A stretch of 64,000 nucleotides of DNA from the NCBI GenBank assembly GCA_003254905.1, contig QANU01032475.1:1-64000 (forward strand), read 5' to 3'. This DNA comes from Nissolia schottii. Its lineage: Eukaryota > Streptophyta > Magnoliopsida > Fabales > Fabaceae. A program made the position numbers and the translations under genes. The notes beneath the pieces were generated by a model that was not told the origin of the DNA, did not search any database, and saw only the letters and a program-made list of their open reading frames with translations. This document shows positions 23,380 through 35,751 of this stretch, one piece after another (positions within the stretch are counted from its first letter, which is position 1; each line of letters begins with the position of its first letter).

Positions 23380-24449
23380 CTTGCAATTTTCTTAGAAGTT
23401 CGAAGCTTTGAATGTATTTGACTGTCAATCAGCAAGGGTTTGTTGAGGTTAACCTGCAAAATGTGTTAAAATTCATTAAAGTTAAATCTCAAAAGATCAA
23501 AAGGAGAATTACTCAACCCCATTCACTATTATTGTTTTATTCTTGTTAAATTTTAAAGGTACGCTATACGACTTGTGATCTACATAGCCCATCTCACTTA
23601 ATGAGACTAATCTGAAAAAATATAAACAAATGTCATAATTCACTTTAATCAAGTGAGAATATTTTAAACAAAACATTTTCTCCTCCTTAAGCCATTAGAG
23701 CGGAGTGTAACTTTAGCTCTAATTTAGAATTTAGTGTTATCTTGATAAATCTCAAAGGATATTGTTGCATTTTGATCTATTATTTATTATTATGGTTGTT
23801 TCTAGGTAAATAGCCTTTTTATTAAATTTTTTTATTTTTGATAATTTTTATAACTAAATTTATCGAATTTTTTGAAATCGCAAAACAATATATTATCAAC
23901 CAGCAAAAAACATAGAAATAAAACGCATTAATGCTTGAAAACAACTCTCCGATGCATCGCTAGTATAGTTATTACACTCGTCTCCGGGTGATCAACTTGG
24001 TTGAAGCAATTGGTTACCCGTTCAACCAATGAATTACTAGTTCAATTGTTGAACAAAATATAATTAAATAAATATTAAAATACATTAAAATTAAAATGAT
24101 AAATAATACAATTCGATTCAAATATTTCTCTATAATTCTTATGTGAATTTAAGAATAGACTCCTTAAAATGGTGAAAAAGAAATTTCATGCACCCCAGTG
24201 AACTCATTTTACACGACTAAAAACCACCCACAATTTTTTTTTTATTTCTCCCATTAAAGACGTCCCAAAAAAATTATATAAATAACATTACCACCAGTGA
24301 CAAAAGCATAATACCGAACGTAGAGAACGACGTCGCTTTGCACCTCCGCGCTCGTCCCGGTCACTCTCGAGCATCAATGTAAGATTCGGGGATTTGTGGC
24401 TATGAACCAGGGGTGGAAGTGTGCTTTGAAGAGAGAGATGGTGATGGGT
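23380..24449. other. Spacer upstream of the SDR gene
   Basis: AT-rich, presumed SDR promoter side. No other gene is seen. Confidence 0.35.
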
Positions 24450-24566
24450 GAAACTTGAAATGTACTTGACGACTATCTAAGAATTAGGGTTATGTGGCCT
24501 TTGGATTTGGAATGGTATCCATCTACGGTGGAAAAGGTCTTGTTGGGACTTACCCGCATGCTTCTT
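24450..24566 (-). promoter_or_regulatory. Orphan copy of the LHCB4 promoter block
   Basis: This block aligns with 18653-18785 in the same orientation. Shared words in order: TTGAAATGTACTTGA (vs TTGGAGATGTATTTGA), TATGTGGCCTTTGGATTTGG, TGGTATCCATCT, TTGTTGGGACTTACCCGCAT and GCATGCTT. Where the LHCB4 promoter has two I-boxes, this copy has changed both. No CP29 coding sequence follows it on the minus strand. It is probably the remnant of a tandem LHCB4 duplicate or of a copied promoter segment. Confidence 0.75.
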
Positions 24567-24569
24567 TTT

Positions 24570-27500
24570 TACTTCTCTTGTTGGAGTAGTATGTGATCTT
24601 TTTTATTAATTTGTTTCTTATTTATGTCATGAATAGATGTTACATCTTTAATTAATATTAAAATATTACATTGACTTTGTATGATAAAACAGCTCACTTG
24701 AGAGAATATATTCCCATATTTTGGACCGTAAATTATTTGAGTTGTGAGGTTTGATCAACACTCAAACTCAACTTGATTTTATGATCAAGTAGTATTTTTG
24801 GTTCAAGCTTGGTTTGATAATAATCTTATTAATGATCATGTTAAATTAGGTCGGTTTGATGTTTAGGTACAATACAAGAAACTGAATATTATACGTAGAA
24901 AATTAAGTCAAAAAATGTAGATGTTTTAAAATAAATGTAAGAAATATTTTATAATACATATTTTAAAATAAATTATATCCACGCAAATGTAACATAGTAA
25001 TGTTTAGTAAAAACAAATATATATACTAGAAAAGGTTGATTGTCCAATCATAACATGTGAAATATAAACAATTTGTGAGTGATAGAGAACAGAAATTTGT
25101 ACCGGGAATCGAAGAGACAGAAGTCATTTTGTTCTCTGAGTTGTGTGTAGATGGGAGAATAGAAAACAGAGAGAAAGGGAGGAGTTTTTCTCCTATGCTT
25201 TGTGTCGGACTCTAAAAAACAGGGAAGAGTTTTTATTTATTCTTAATAGGGAAGAATAAAAACTGACACAGGGGTAGCGAATGGACTCTTCTAAACATTA
25301 GTTAATGATGGACCTAACCCACCTATCATCAGCTAGCCCAAACAGGTACACATTATTCTGGTAATGAGTTTAATCTGGACAAATTATTAATTTATGCATG
25401 TCCACAAAACAAAGAATTACCAATTTATGCATGTTTTATTTTAAAAAAAAATAAATGAAATCGACTTCCAATTAAAAAAAATAAAAATTCCGAGTTACAT
25501 GGAAACAAATTTAAATTAACTATTTTATAAAAAAAATGGTTTATTTTAAAAATAACTTTGCAGTTGTTTCATTTGAGGAACATACATTTTTTCCATGTTT
25601 TATTTCTTTAAATTTTCCGTTATTTATCATACCCTTAATTTGGTGTCAACACCAAATAATGGAAAAGTAAAGATAAAATGAATGTTATAGAAGCTCCAAT
25701 GCTAGATAATTTTATCCACGGCAAGTGCTGTCACTTCTGTATATATAAATTGTTCACCCAAATTTTAGTATTAGGGTTTTAATTTCTTATTTTCATTTAC
25801 ATATATTTGTGTATGAAATCATTTCTATTTTTTTTTTTTGTATTTTCAATGTTTAAAACAATCATTAATTCGATTGAAAGGACTCATCGTTCTTTAAATC
25901 ACAACAAGAATCATATTATCACAAATGAATCCACACAGCAACACAAAAGCAATGTTTAATATATAAATTTACCCAGCATATGTTACTAAAATTTATATCA
26001 CAGTTTAAATTTAAATGTAAATTTTATTTAAATTTAAATGGTGTAGGAAAGAAGGTTGTTTTTGCGAATGTAACCAAGCAAGTCACAAGTAATAATCCTG
26101 ATAATTTTGTATTCATTTCTTTGACTTTTATTATCATTATATACATTCAAGTAACTTTGTTGATCTCAATTAATATTACATATTACACTCCTTTTTTTAG
26201 TGGATTCTCAAATCAATGTCCAAAGTTATCCTCAAGTATAAACTCTGTCCCAAGTTCTATGTGTAGTTACCAAAAATCAAAACTTAATTTCAGTTGTAGT
26301 TCAAATATTCAAGCTAATATTCTATTTCCGTTCATGTAACTTGAACAACCAGAAAGTAGCAATATAAATAAAAAATCTCAAGAAAGCAATGTCTAAACAC
26401 TATGAGGAGACAATAACCAATCATTTCTCTATTAAGTTATTATTTACTTTTGTTGCAATATTGTAACTCTTCAACTAACATTATCTACATTTATTGTTGA
26501 CTTCTAGAAAAAATCAATGGATGAAATCAATCAACTATGCTAATTCTCTTACCAATTTCTCATAAGAACATGCTAGATGTTGTGAGTACCGAAAAGGGAT
26601 CTTGCTTAGCTTTTTGTTACTCCAATCTAGGTAACATACAAAAAAAAGGTTTTTACCATCAATAATTCTATATTTATAGAATGGTTAATCAACATAATCT
26701 TCTCAGTATATAAACTTAACAAAAAAAAAAAAAATCAAAAGTATCACTTACTATATATCCGTGATTTAATCAAATTCTTAATCACAAACTAATATTATAA
26801 TAAGGGGTAAAGATAATGTACATACCTTCTTTTTAAGACCGTAGCCTCTGTCTTATTTTTCTGATGCATGAAAAAAAATTAGTGTACATAAAAAAATACC
26901 TCCAAAAAGTAACATTTAGTGAGGTTATTTAGTCTATGTTTTAAATAATATTAAAATTAAAATTATTATTAGAAGAACTTAAAAGAAAATTTTGCAAAAT
27001 AAATGGACGCTTACTAGAACAGAAAATTCACGTTACCTTACTTTTTTTTTATTAACATAAAAACCTTACTCTTCTTTTTATTTATAAATATTATAGGATG
27101 TTAATTGTAAAATTGTCTCGGTAGTAGACATTGAAGTGTTTTCTATCAATGATATGTTTTTTTTTTTTATAGAAATGTGTGTATATAACTGTAGTTTTAA
27201 TTAAATTTGTTAACAATATGTTAAAGTAGTTACTTTTGTTATTTAACCAATATTACTTTACCTTTAACTTCACGTTATACAGAATTTGTATAAAGATTTT
27301 TTTGGAGTTGTGGGAGGCAATGATTGTGATACTATTGAATCACCCGTTATACTTTGATCCTCTCCCCTGAAAGTGATTACAGTTGCAAGCTCATTAAGTA
27401 AGAGAAGAAAAAATATAGTCATTCTAGTTAATTTTAATTTATAGTTTATTTAATTAGATATTAAAATAAAGATAATTAATTGTTTTCCTTTTTTTCTTTT

Positions 27501-28240
27501 TGATATTATTATTTATTGGTATTGTGTCACCATTATATATATTCCATACATTATATACATTGTGATTTTCTCATATGTTTTGGTGTTTTTGTATTAACAA
27601 ATTTTCATTATATTGTGTTTTTATAAAAATTTTATTTAATACATCATATATGTCGTGTTATTAACAATTTTTTAAAAATTTATAGTATGATTTAATCTTT
27701 AATCACATGCAACACCGTTAGTTATTTTAATTAAAAAATATTATTTGTATACTTAAAAAATAATAACTTAATAATCACTTAATTGAACAATAAACATTAT
27801 ACAATAGAAAAATAAACATTAGCATCAAATATTTTTGTGTGTCTGTGCATGCGTGACTTTAATGTTATTATAAAATAAAAAAATAAATATTATCACTAAA
27901 CATTTATGTGTATTTATATTTAATATTACTTATTTTTTTGTGTTTGACAATATTTATTTATCTGCTACATAATATTTATTTTTTTATGTAATATTTATTT
28001 ATTTTTTGAATAAATCTTAAACGTCTATTTATGAGAGATACAAATAACAAAAGATATTTGTTATTTAATTAATTATTGAAAAGCAATGGCAATCATTAAG
28101 TAATTTCCTAATAATATCTTTGCCTAGTGGCAACCGGCTGTCGGCGGTGAAAGCCGATTCTGTATGTGTTGACTCGTGTGGCAGTACGACAGCAAAGTCC
28201 TCAGAGCTTGACCGGCTGGCCCGGTTACCTTGATCAAATT
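24570..28240. other. Long AT-rich spacer
   Basis: Very low GC, with many poly-A/T runs and TATTTATT-like stretches (27.5-28.0 kb). A poorly conserved plus-strand frame at 25980-26339 looks like chance. No RNA gene or bounded transposon was identified. The last ~100 bp is the presumed HMGB promoter. Confidence 0.4.
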
Positions 28241-28249
28241 TCACTGTCT

Positions 28250-29248
28250 ACTTACTCGGTCGTACCCTCTTCTTTATGTTCTCTTCTCTCTGCCTTTGGT
28301 GTTAGTGCTATCTTAGCTTTGATTCTCTGTTCTCTGTTCCCTCTTTTGTTCTGTTTCCTTTTCAAAATTGAAAGGTAACCATGTACTTCAATATCTCTTC
28401 TTTCTTACTTTTTTATCTTTTTATTTTTATTTTTTTTGGATTGAATTTCTCTGTTTTTAAGCTGAGAAAATCCAAAGTTTAGTTCTTTATTGCTTGATTT
28501 TTGTGGGGTTCTTTTATTTTTATTGTTATTTTTTTTTTGAGTTGGGAACATGAATTTAGCTAAAGGGGGGTTTGCTTTTTTTTTTTTTTTAATTAGCTTT
28601 TAATTTATTCTTTCTTTTATTTGAAGTTGTTTGAGGTGGTCTCAAAGGATGTCAAGGGAATATATATATATAAATAAATATATGATGCATTTAAATATGT
28701 GACTTGAGAATTATGTTCGTGCTTGGTGTTGTTGATTAATATACCACTTTGATGATTTACTGAGTATATATGATTTCTGAATTTTGATGGGAAAATTGCC
28801 TTTAAGGGTGTGTTTGGTTGGGGTAACTGGGTAAGAGTGGGGGGAAGTTTTCATGGATGATGAGGTTCGTATGTAATTTACCTCCAACCAAACATACCCT
28901 AAGTGTGTTCATGATCTAGCATTTATAGAGCTTTATCCTATAATGAGTTGAACTGGCTCGAGCCGGTTTCTTTGGAGTGCAAAGGAATTAGGATATCTGT
29001 GGTTTAGAAAGAAAAGGAAAAGTATGAATCTATCTTGGTGTTCTGCAAGGTAGATATGTAACATTTGGGAGCATCAGTGAACCCTATGTATGGTGTGCAT
29101 TTGCTTAGATTTTCCGGGGATGCTGTTTTGTGTATTGAGCTAATTTTGTTATTTTTCTTCTTCAAGTTTTAGCTATGTTTTGTCTCATTTTATTGGGGAT
29201 TTTCTTAATTCCTTTGTTTTCTTATAGCTATAGATTATATTTGCGCAG
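28250..29248 (+). promoter_or_regulatory. HMGB 5' leader exon and leader intron
   Basis: A pyrimidine-rich leader (about 28250-28374) ends AAAG|GTAACC, and the acceptor GCGCAG|GAACTT is at 29247-29249, just 12 bp before the ATG. This defines an 874-bp leader intron at 28375-29248. Leader introns in plant HMGB genes are common and often raise expression. The transcription start is not determined. Confidence 0.6.
28806..28899. mobile_element. 94-bp Tourist-like MITE in the HMGB leader intron
   Basis: Inverted ends GGGTGTGTTTGGTTGGGGTAA and TTACCTCCAACCAAACATACC, with a TAA target duplication (28803-28805 and 28900-28902). The 3-bp TAA site suggests PIF/Harbinger ancestry. Confidence 0.65.
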
Positions 29249-29260
29249 GAACTTAAAACG

Positions 29261-30955
29261 ATGAAGAATGCAAAGGGCAAGGGAACAGCGAGGACCTCAA
29301 AAGAAACGCTGAAGCCTGTTGATGACCGGTTAGTTTCCCCGTGTCATTTTACTCACGTGAATTAATTTAATTGGGGCACTTTTTGAGTTTTCAAGTGACT
29401 TTGTATCTCCATGTCCATCAGGGTATTGGTTTTCTGGCAATTTGTTTATAATTCAGTATTCCATTAATGTCTGATTATGCATACTTGATGGTCCAGCTGT
29501 TACAGGAATAGTGTAGTGATGGAACATGTGTGTCTCTATTGTTTTCAGAAAGGTTGGAAAGCGGAAGGCTTCGTATAGGCCTGAAAAAGGTAGCGTCGGA
29601 AAGGCGAAGAAGGCCAAGAAAGATCCCAACAAACCAAAAAGACCACCCAGTGCTTTCTTTGTGTTCCTGTCTGTATCTCTCTTCGTTCCTTTCCATATTA
29701 CCTCATTTAGAAAATTTATCTGACTTATCTCCTTCTATGTGACAGTGAGGAGTTCAGAAAGACCTTTAAGGCAGAGAATCCTAATGTGAAGGCCGTATCA
29801 GCTGTAAGTTACATGTTAAATTGCTCCGTCTTTTACGGCGATGTATCCTTTATGAAGTATCTAAGTTGTTTAATGCACTCTCTAATTGAAGGTTGGGAAA
29901 GCTGGAGGAGAGAAATGGAAATCCTTGACCAGCGCAGTAAGCTACGCACATAATGACAAATTTTTCTTGGTCTTTTGATTTAGCTTACTCTTCTTCATTA
30001 TGCTTTTTGAAGATTTCAAATGTATGTTTTTTCTTTTCTTTTATGTTGGTATAATTTATCATCTTTAAACAAATGCTTCACCAATTGAATTTCAATGTAT
30101 CTTTTCTATATATCTGTACCTAATGAACTCGTTAATTGAAGAAGGAATTTATTGTGTTGTTTACTTTGACTCGTCTGTTTGGAATGGACAGGAGAAAGCC
30201 CCATATGAAGCCAAGGCTGCAAAAAGGAAAGCCGACTATGAGAAACTTATGAATGCTTATAACAAAAAGCAGGTAAGCACCCTCTCCCAGATCTACCAAT
30301 GTGTGTGGTGCTTTGGTTGTCTTGCTTATATGCTTTATTTCCTATAATGTTGCCAGGCAAGCTCAGCAGATGATGCAGATGATGAATCAGACAAATCCAG
30401 GTCTGAAGTGAATGATGAAGATGAGGATGGAGAGGTAGTCTTAACTTCTCTTCTCTTGATATATATATTTTTTTTCATTAGGTTATTTAGCATGAATTCT
30501 TTGTATTATCTTGAATTTACAGCATGATAAGAAAGGGATTCAAATATTGTATACAACCGATACTACTCGCGGAGTTTCTTTGGTTTCTTTAGTTTCAAGA
30601 AGTTAACTCTCTCAGTTTCTTTGCATTAGTGCTGTTAATATACCTTTTGTTGCCCTTTATTATGCACACATAATTTTGGTTAGCTCAGCATCCAAAGAAA
30701 TTTGTAAAACAGGAAATTGTTAGCATTGATTGTACTTTTGATTCATATTCTACAGCATCTATTATGTTGAGATGCTTGGATCCTTATTTTAGAAGGGCTT
30801 TTTCCTTCAAGTGAAGGAAAAGAAAAGTTGTAGGTTTGTTGTTTTGATGATAAAAGAGTAAAGCATTTCAATGTTGATTTTTCCACTTTATACAGGAGGA
30901 CCACCAAGATGAGGAGGAAGAAGACGACGATGACGATGATGAAGATGATGAGTGA
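29261..30955 (+). CDS. HMGB1: High-mobility-group protein, HMGB1 type
   Basis: Small nuclear protein that bends DNA and remodels chromatin. Seven coding exons: 29261-29328, 29549-29668, 29746-29803, 29892-29936, 30192-30272, 30357-30434 and 30896-30955, with GT-AG junctions throughout. The sum is 510 nt, 169 residues. Layout: a basic N-terminal arm (residues 1-47, rich in KAK and KVGKRKASYRPEK), one HMG box (about 48-120: DPNKPKRPPSAFFVF, EEFRKTFK, NPNVKAVSAVGKAGGEKWKS, YEAKAAKRKADYEKLMNAY), and an acidic tail (about 128-169) ending in a pure Asp/Glu run. This arrangement and the sequence of the arm and box match Arabidopsis HMGB1 rather than the short-arm HMGB2-5 members. Its length is slightly below that protein. 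Confidence 0.95.
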
Positions 30956-32399
30956 GATTGGTGCTCACAACTTGGATCATATATGGTGTTTAATTGGTGA
31001 GGGAGGCTATCATATTTTCTGGTTGTGCATAATACTAGGCTACTTTTGGATGTTTGTGCTGGTATAAAAAGATCTGTCTTTCTTTTGCTGATAATCTGGC
31101 TTGATGTATATGCCAGCTACTTGAGTCTTGAGCTTCCCTCAATTGTTAGTTATTGTACCTTGAATTTGCTTTATGTGCATTGTAGCCTTAAATGGGTTGG
31201 TTTTTAAGTAATATAGATTTCTTTTATCAGTGCATTGGCATAGTTTTGTAAGGTGAAACCATCAACCTTTTTCATCCACACAAGGAATTTGGGTTGAATG
31301 AACTTTAAAATTTCCATCTCATGGGTTCCTTTAAGTATCATATCTCCCAGAAGTTTAAGTTGAGAGGTAGAGGCAGTTGAATGGTTTTATATCTTAATAT
31401 GCCTCCTTAGTAAGCTCTTTTTGTCTTGAAGCGTGGACAATTTTTAGAAATGAGGGTTGACAATGATTAAATTTTAGATCTTTTGGTCATAAACATTCTA
31501 ATTCTATATTAAGAATCATCTTTTTCAAAAGCTTAAACTGATGGATAGAGTTTTTATTAAGTAGTGTTAAGTGTTGGGAAGCAAATGTTATTCAACTGTA
31601 GCGAGTGACGTTTGACGTTTGGATTTGTTGTGACACTTAACATAGCAATTGAATTATGGTTCTAGCTTGTTTTAATAAAATCTTAAGTGGGAGTTTATAT
31701 TTAACATATTTTGAATTTGGATTTTGCTATTTAAGGAAATGGCCTTAGCAAGAACATTTGAACTAAAATTGTCAATGGCATTGGTTTATTTAGTGATTTC
31801 AAGTCCGCCATATGCTCGTGTCGTCTCATGAATTGGGTTTGCTTTTCAGGTTATTTTGTCTTTTTTTCCCTTCATTATATTGGTATTCAGACTTTATTAT
31901 TAGTGAGATTGATCAATATAGTTCGAGTATTATAGTTGTCACACATGACACAAATTTTTTCTTTTCTAAGTTTTGAATTTGAGATCCTTTGGAAATGGGA
32001 CTAACTTACTTGTCACTCATAAAATTGAATATAAATTAATTTATAATTAAAAAATCTTTTGAGATAGTTTATTTGAAAAAGCTAACATCCCCACGTTAAT
32101 CAACGTACGTACCCTTCTTGGTTTAACGCTGCCACTTTCGGTGTTTTGGATGGAGGAGTTTATTGAGTTTTTATTGTTCAACCATAATTTAAGATTTATA
32201 CCAAGAAAATGAGCAACTTTATTTGTATACACCATAATTTAACAATCGCTGTGATTTTAATGTATTAGAGCCTTAATTTTTTTTTTTTTAATAACAACTT
32301 ACTATTTTTTTTATTTCTTAACAAATATTTTTAGGATCTTTTTTAATAACTATTTTTTATTTTTTTTTATGATGGATCACATTTTTATGAGGGTGGATG
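30956..32399. other. Spacer downstream of HMGB
   Basis: The first ~270 bp probably contains the HMGB 3' untranslated region. The rest is AT-rich with no gene recognised. Confidence 0.4.
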
Positions 32400-32567
32400 A
32401 GGTAATGCTACTTGGATAACAAAATTGAACAATAAAATTGGACAACGTATAAAATTATAACTGAATACACATGTAGAGTATAATAATTATGTGGAACTCA
32501 TGTACACTCACATTCATGTTGTATTTTTATACGTTGACCAATTTTGTTGTTCAAGTAACATTACCCT
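32400..32567. mobile_element. 168-bp Mutator-like MITE
   Basis: Inverted ends AGGTAATGCTACTTGGATAA and TTGTTCAAGTAACATTACCCT, with matching inner ACGTATAAAA words. Flanks GGGTGGATG (32391-32399) and GGGTGAATG (32568-32576) form a 9-bp target duplication with one mismatch. Confidence 0.75.
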
Positions 32568-32603
32568 GGGTGAATGTTAGGTATTTAAGATTTTTGGGTG
32601 TAA

Positions 32604-33440
32604 CAACAACGTTAGGGGCACACCACTTTTGTTGTCACTGTACAACTACTGTATAGCGTACATATTGTGTACAGAGCAACATTGACTATGCAAACTTGTT
32701 TACATACATACGCAAACTCTTCTACACACATGCACATACTTTTTTAAATACGAAACCAAATCAAATTGGATCAGTTCCATATTAAATAGTGAAAAGTAAC
32801 TTTCGCGCACCCTCTCATGATCCTCACTCACACTCTAAGCGTTTGAACTCACTTTTTGCCATACAAAATTTTAAAGCAAATGCACAAATTTTTAAACTCA
32901 AATACGCAAACTTTTCAACAAACAAAAACAAAGAATAAGAAGAAAATGAAATAAAATGAAGAAGAAAATTTTCGTACTCGCGTGCACAAACTTTTTCAAC
33001 ATGCATGCATAAACTTTTCTACACATGCAGAAACTTTTGAATAACTAAAAACAAAGAATATGACTGTAATGAAAACGAAAACGAAGACGGAAAAGAAAAC
33101 TTTTGTGCTTACATTCACAAACTTTTGAATAAGAATGCACAAACTTTTCTATATGCTTGCACAAACTTTTGTGCAACCAGAAACAGAATATGACAAATAA
33201 AAACGAAAGCGAAGGTAAAGAATAAAATTTTGGTGCTCACATGCACAAATTTTTCAACAAGAATGTGCAAAATTTTCTATACACATACACAAACTTGTGA
33301 ACAACTAGAAACAAAGAATATGACGAAAACTAAAACAAAAAATAAAACTTTAATGCTTACATACATAAATTTTTGAACAAATATATACATTTTTTTACAC
33401 ACATATACAAAATTTTAAACAACCACAAGCGATGAAAACA
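32604..33440. repeat. Diverged ~30-bp array built on CACAAACTTTT
   Basis: From about 32690 the words CACAAACTTTT, CATGCA and ACACA recur every 25-40 bp in a poorly conserved array, broken by A-rich GAAAACGAA stretches. The left flank (CAACAACGTTAGG, then TGTACAAC and TATAGCGTAC) resembles the left end of the MITE at 54752-55424, where the same words lie in the opposite strand orientation. Probably a larger member of that family; its right end was not found. Confidence 0.5.
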
Positions 33441-35751
33441 AAAATGAAAATTCTAAAATTTACAACGTCTTGTGAATAGAGGGAGAACATAGAACAAAAA
33501 TAAAGGATGGTTGATTCTAACCTCGGGTACTTACACGAACCATTTTGGCATGGGGTAGAATATAAGAACTTCAAAAAGTTGAGGGATCAGGTAGCAAAAT
33601 AAATATTATTGTTATTCTTTTTAACTTTTTCTTGTCTAATGGAAAATTAATGCCTCACCCCCAGCCATGTATTTTAGATCGGAGCACCATAAGACCTTTG
33701 AAGAAAACATCACCACCGCCGCACCGCCACCTGCTCTCTCTACTCCGTGCGCCACAGCACCTCCCTCGTCGTCGGCGCTCTATCACTGCCACAACCACGT
33801 TGTTTTGGCAAAACGTGATACCAAAACCAGGGTTTCACTGCTTCTCTGCCACTTTGGTACCTTGTCCACCGCGTCACCACCCCTTTCTTAGATCCACCGT
33901 CACCACCGCATGACTTGGTGTTGATGAAGATGACAACTTTTCTCAGTTGTGGATCTGAGTTTTATTTTTTGGGTGGTAGGTTTTTTTTTTCCTCTAAGAC
34001 CCAAGTCTAATTCTTTTGATTTGTTGATTTTCTTTTTCTTTGAATCATGTGTGCAGGTTAGTGTACTTTAACATTTTTACAAATTATATTATTAAATAAA
34101 ATTAGTGGTGATGAGTTATATAATATACATAAGGTCCTAAGTTAAATATAATTTTTAAAGTAAAAAAAAAATATTACTAAAAAAATGGTGCTACAAGTGA
34201 AATCTTCAATGTCAAAATTTCACACAAGTTGGCCATATGTTGAATTTTACTAACGATCATGAAGGTAAGGCTAATTATGAAACTTAACAAATCAACATGG
34301 CTATATGCGAAATTTTGACATGAAACGATCACGATACTTAAAATTTCAGTAAAAATAATGATTTATCAAGCAAAAATTTAGGTACGATCTTCAACTAAAA
34401 CTAATTCATAACTTATAAATTTGCTCTAGTTAATGACTTTGGGTAACTATGCATTTTCTCTCAATGGAGATTGATGTCTGAAAATATCTTCGTAACCAAC
34501 AAAAAGGAAAAAGAAAATACGTACGTGCAACTAACCTTCATTTATAGTAATCAATACAATAAAGCATCAAATTAGTCTTATAATTAGGACATGAATCAAT
34601 TTTGTCTTCAAAATATTAAAATCATTAAATTATCTCCGAAGTTACCAAAAAATCATCAAAATTATCTTCTATTACCTTTTGACAACTTTGATGATAACTT
34701 TAATAATTTTAAAATATTAAAGACAAAATTAACCGATACTACTAACTATAAGAATTAATTTGATGTTTTATTCGTAATCAGTGTGTGTAATAATCTATTC
34801 TTAAACACGATTTTATTAATTTAATGGAGTTCCCGTGCTCATAATAACTTGTTATTAAATAATGATTCAGAAATCAACTTTGCAATTGCGGCAATGTTTG
34901 CCGACAATGGAAGAAACAAAACTTATCTATAAAACCACAAATGATGTCATTGATATAGCTAAGGAAAAAATGCATTTAATATAGAAATATTTAACGTTAT
35001 CATCTAATAATATACAATCATGTTTTGCCATAATGAGTATAAAAATTAACTAATTTTACCGGAGTGACAATATATAATTTGGTGAAGTTAAATTCTTTTA
35101 TACTCATATTGCATGTCAATGAAACTCATACATTTCCTAAACAATCATTTTTCTAATAAATTGATGACACGTTGATATTAGAAAGTTCTTTCAAAGAACG
35201 TAGTAGTTTTTCTCATGTTTTTACAAATAGACTTACAAATTCAAAAACAATTTCACACGGCTTTTAACAGCCAATAAAACAGGTATAAAATCAGAACTTC
35301 ATACTATCATTTTCTTCTCTTACAGAAATCTCCTACACCAAAAAAGGCTTACCAAGAAGGATCATACTTACAAAATAAATAATGTACTAACCAAAAACAA
35401 ACAAACAAAAAAAAGAGAAAAGAAAAGAAACTAGTTGAAATTCAACATTTTCATGCTGAATACATCACAATCTGGACTGAGAAACAGACACAATGTTACA
35501 CGCATATGTGATGGACGACCAATAAAACAATGACGAAAATGTTAAAAAGATTTTTTTTTTTTTTAAAGCCTTTAAGGCACAAGCAATGAGAAGTAGACAT
35601 GTATGTAACTGCCACAATATAAAACATTTGAAGTCTAAAATCCTATTTAGCTATCTAAGATCTAACAACTATCACACACATCATTTTCAAGAGAAACTAT
35701 ATATAGAAAAATCCATCCATGATTGTTTAATAAGATAGTCTTGGTGATTCT
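33441..35751. other. Spacer with one MITE
   Basis: No supported gene. A GC-richer stretch at 33650-33920 has chance open frames rich in Pro, His and Thr. About 34556-34785 forms an inverted-repeat MITE (arms AATAAAGCATCAAATTAGTC and its inverted partner near 34755-34785). The rest is AT-rich. Confidence 0.4.

Noticed and set aside
25980-26339. 119-residue hydrophobic frame
   Set aside because: AT-driven chance frame without recognisable domain or splice context.
33632-33913. 93-residue Pro/His/Arg-rich frame
   Set aside because: Low-complexity composition, no family, in a repeat-rich spacer.
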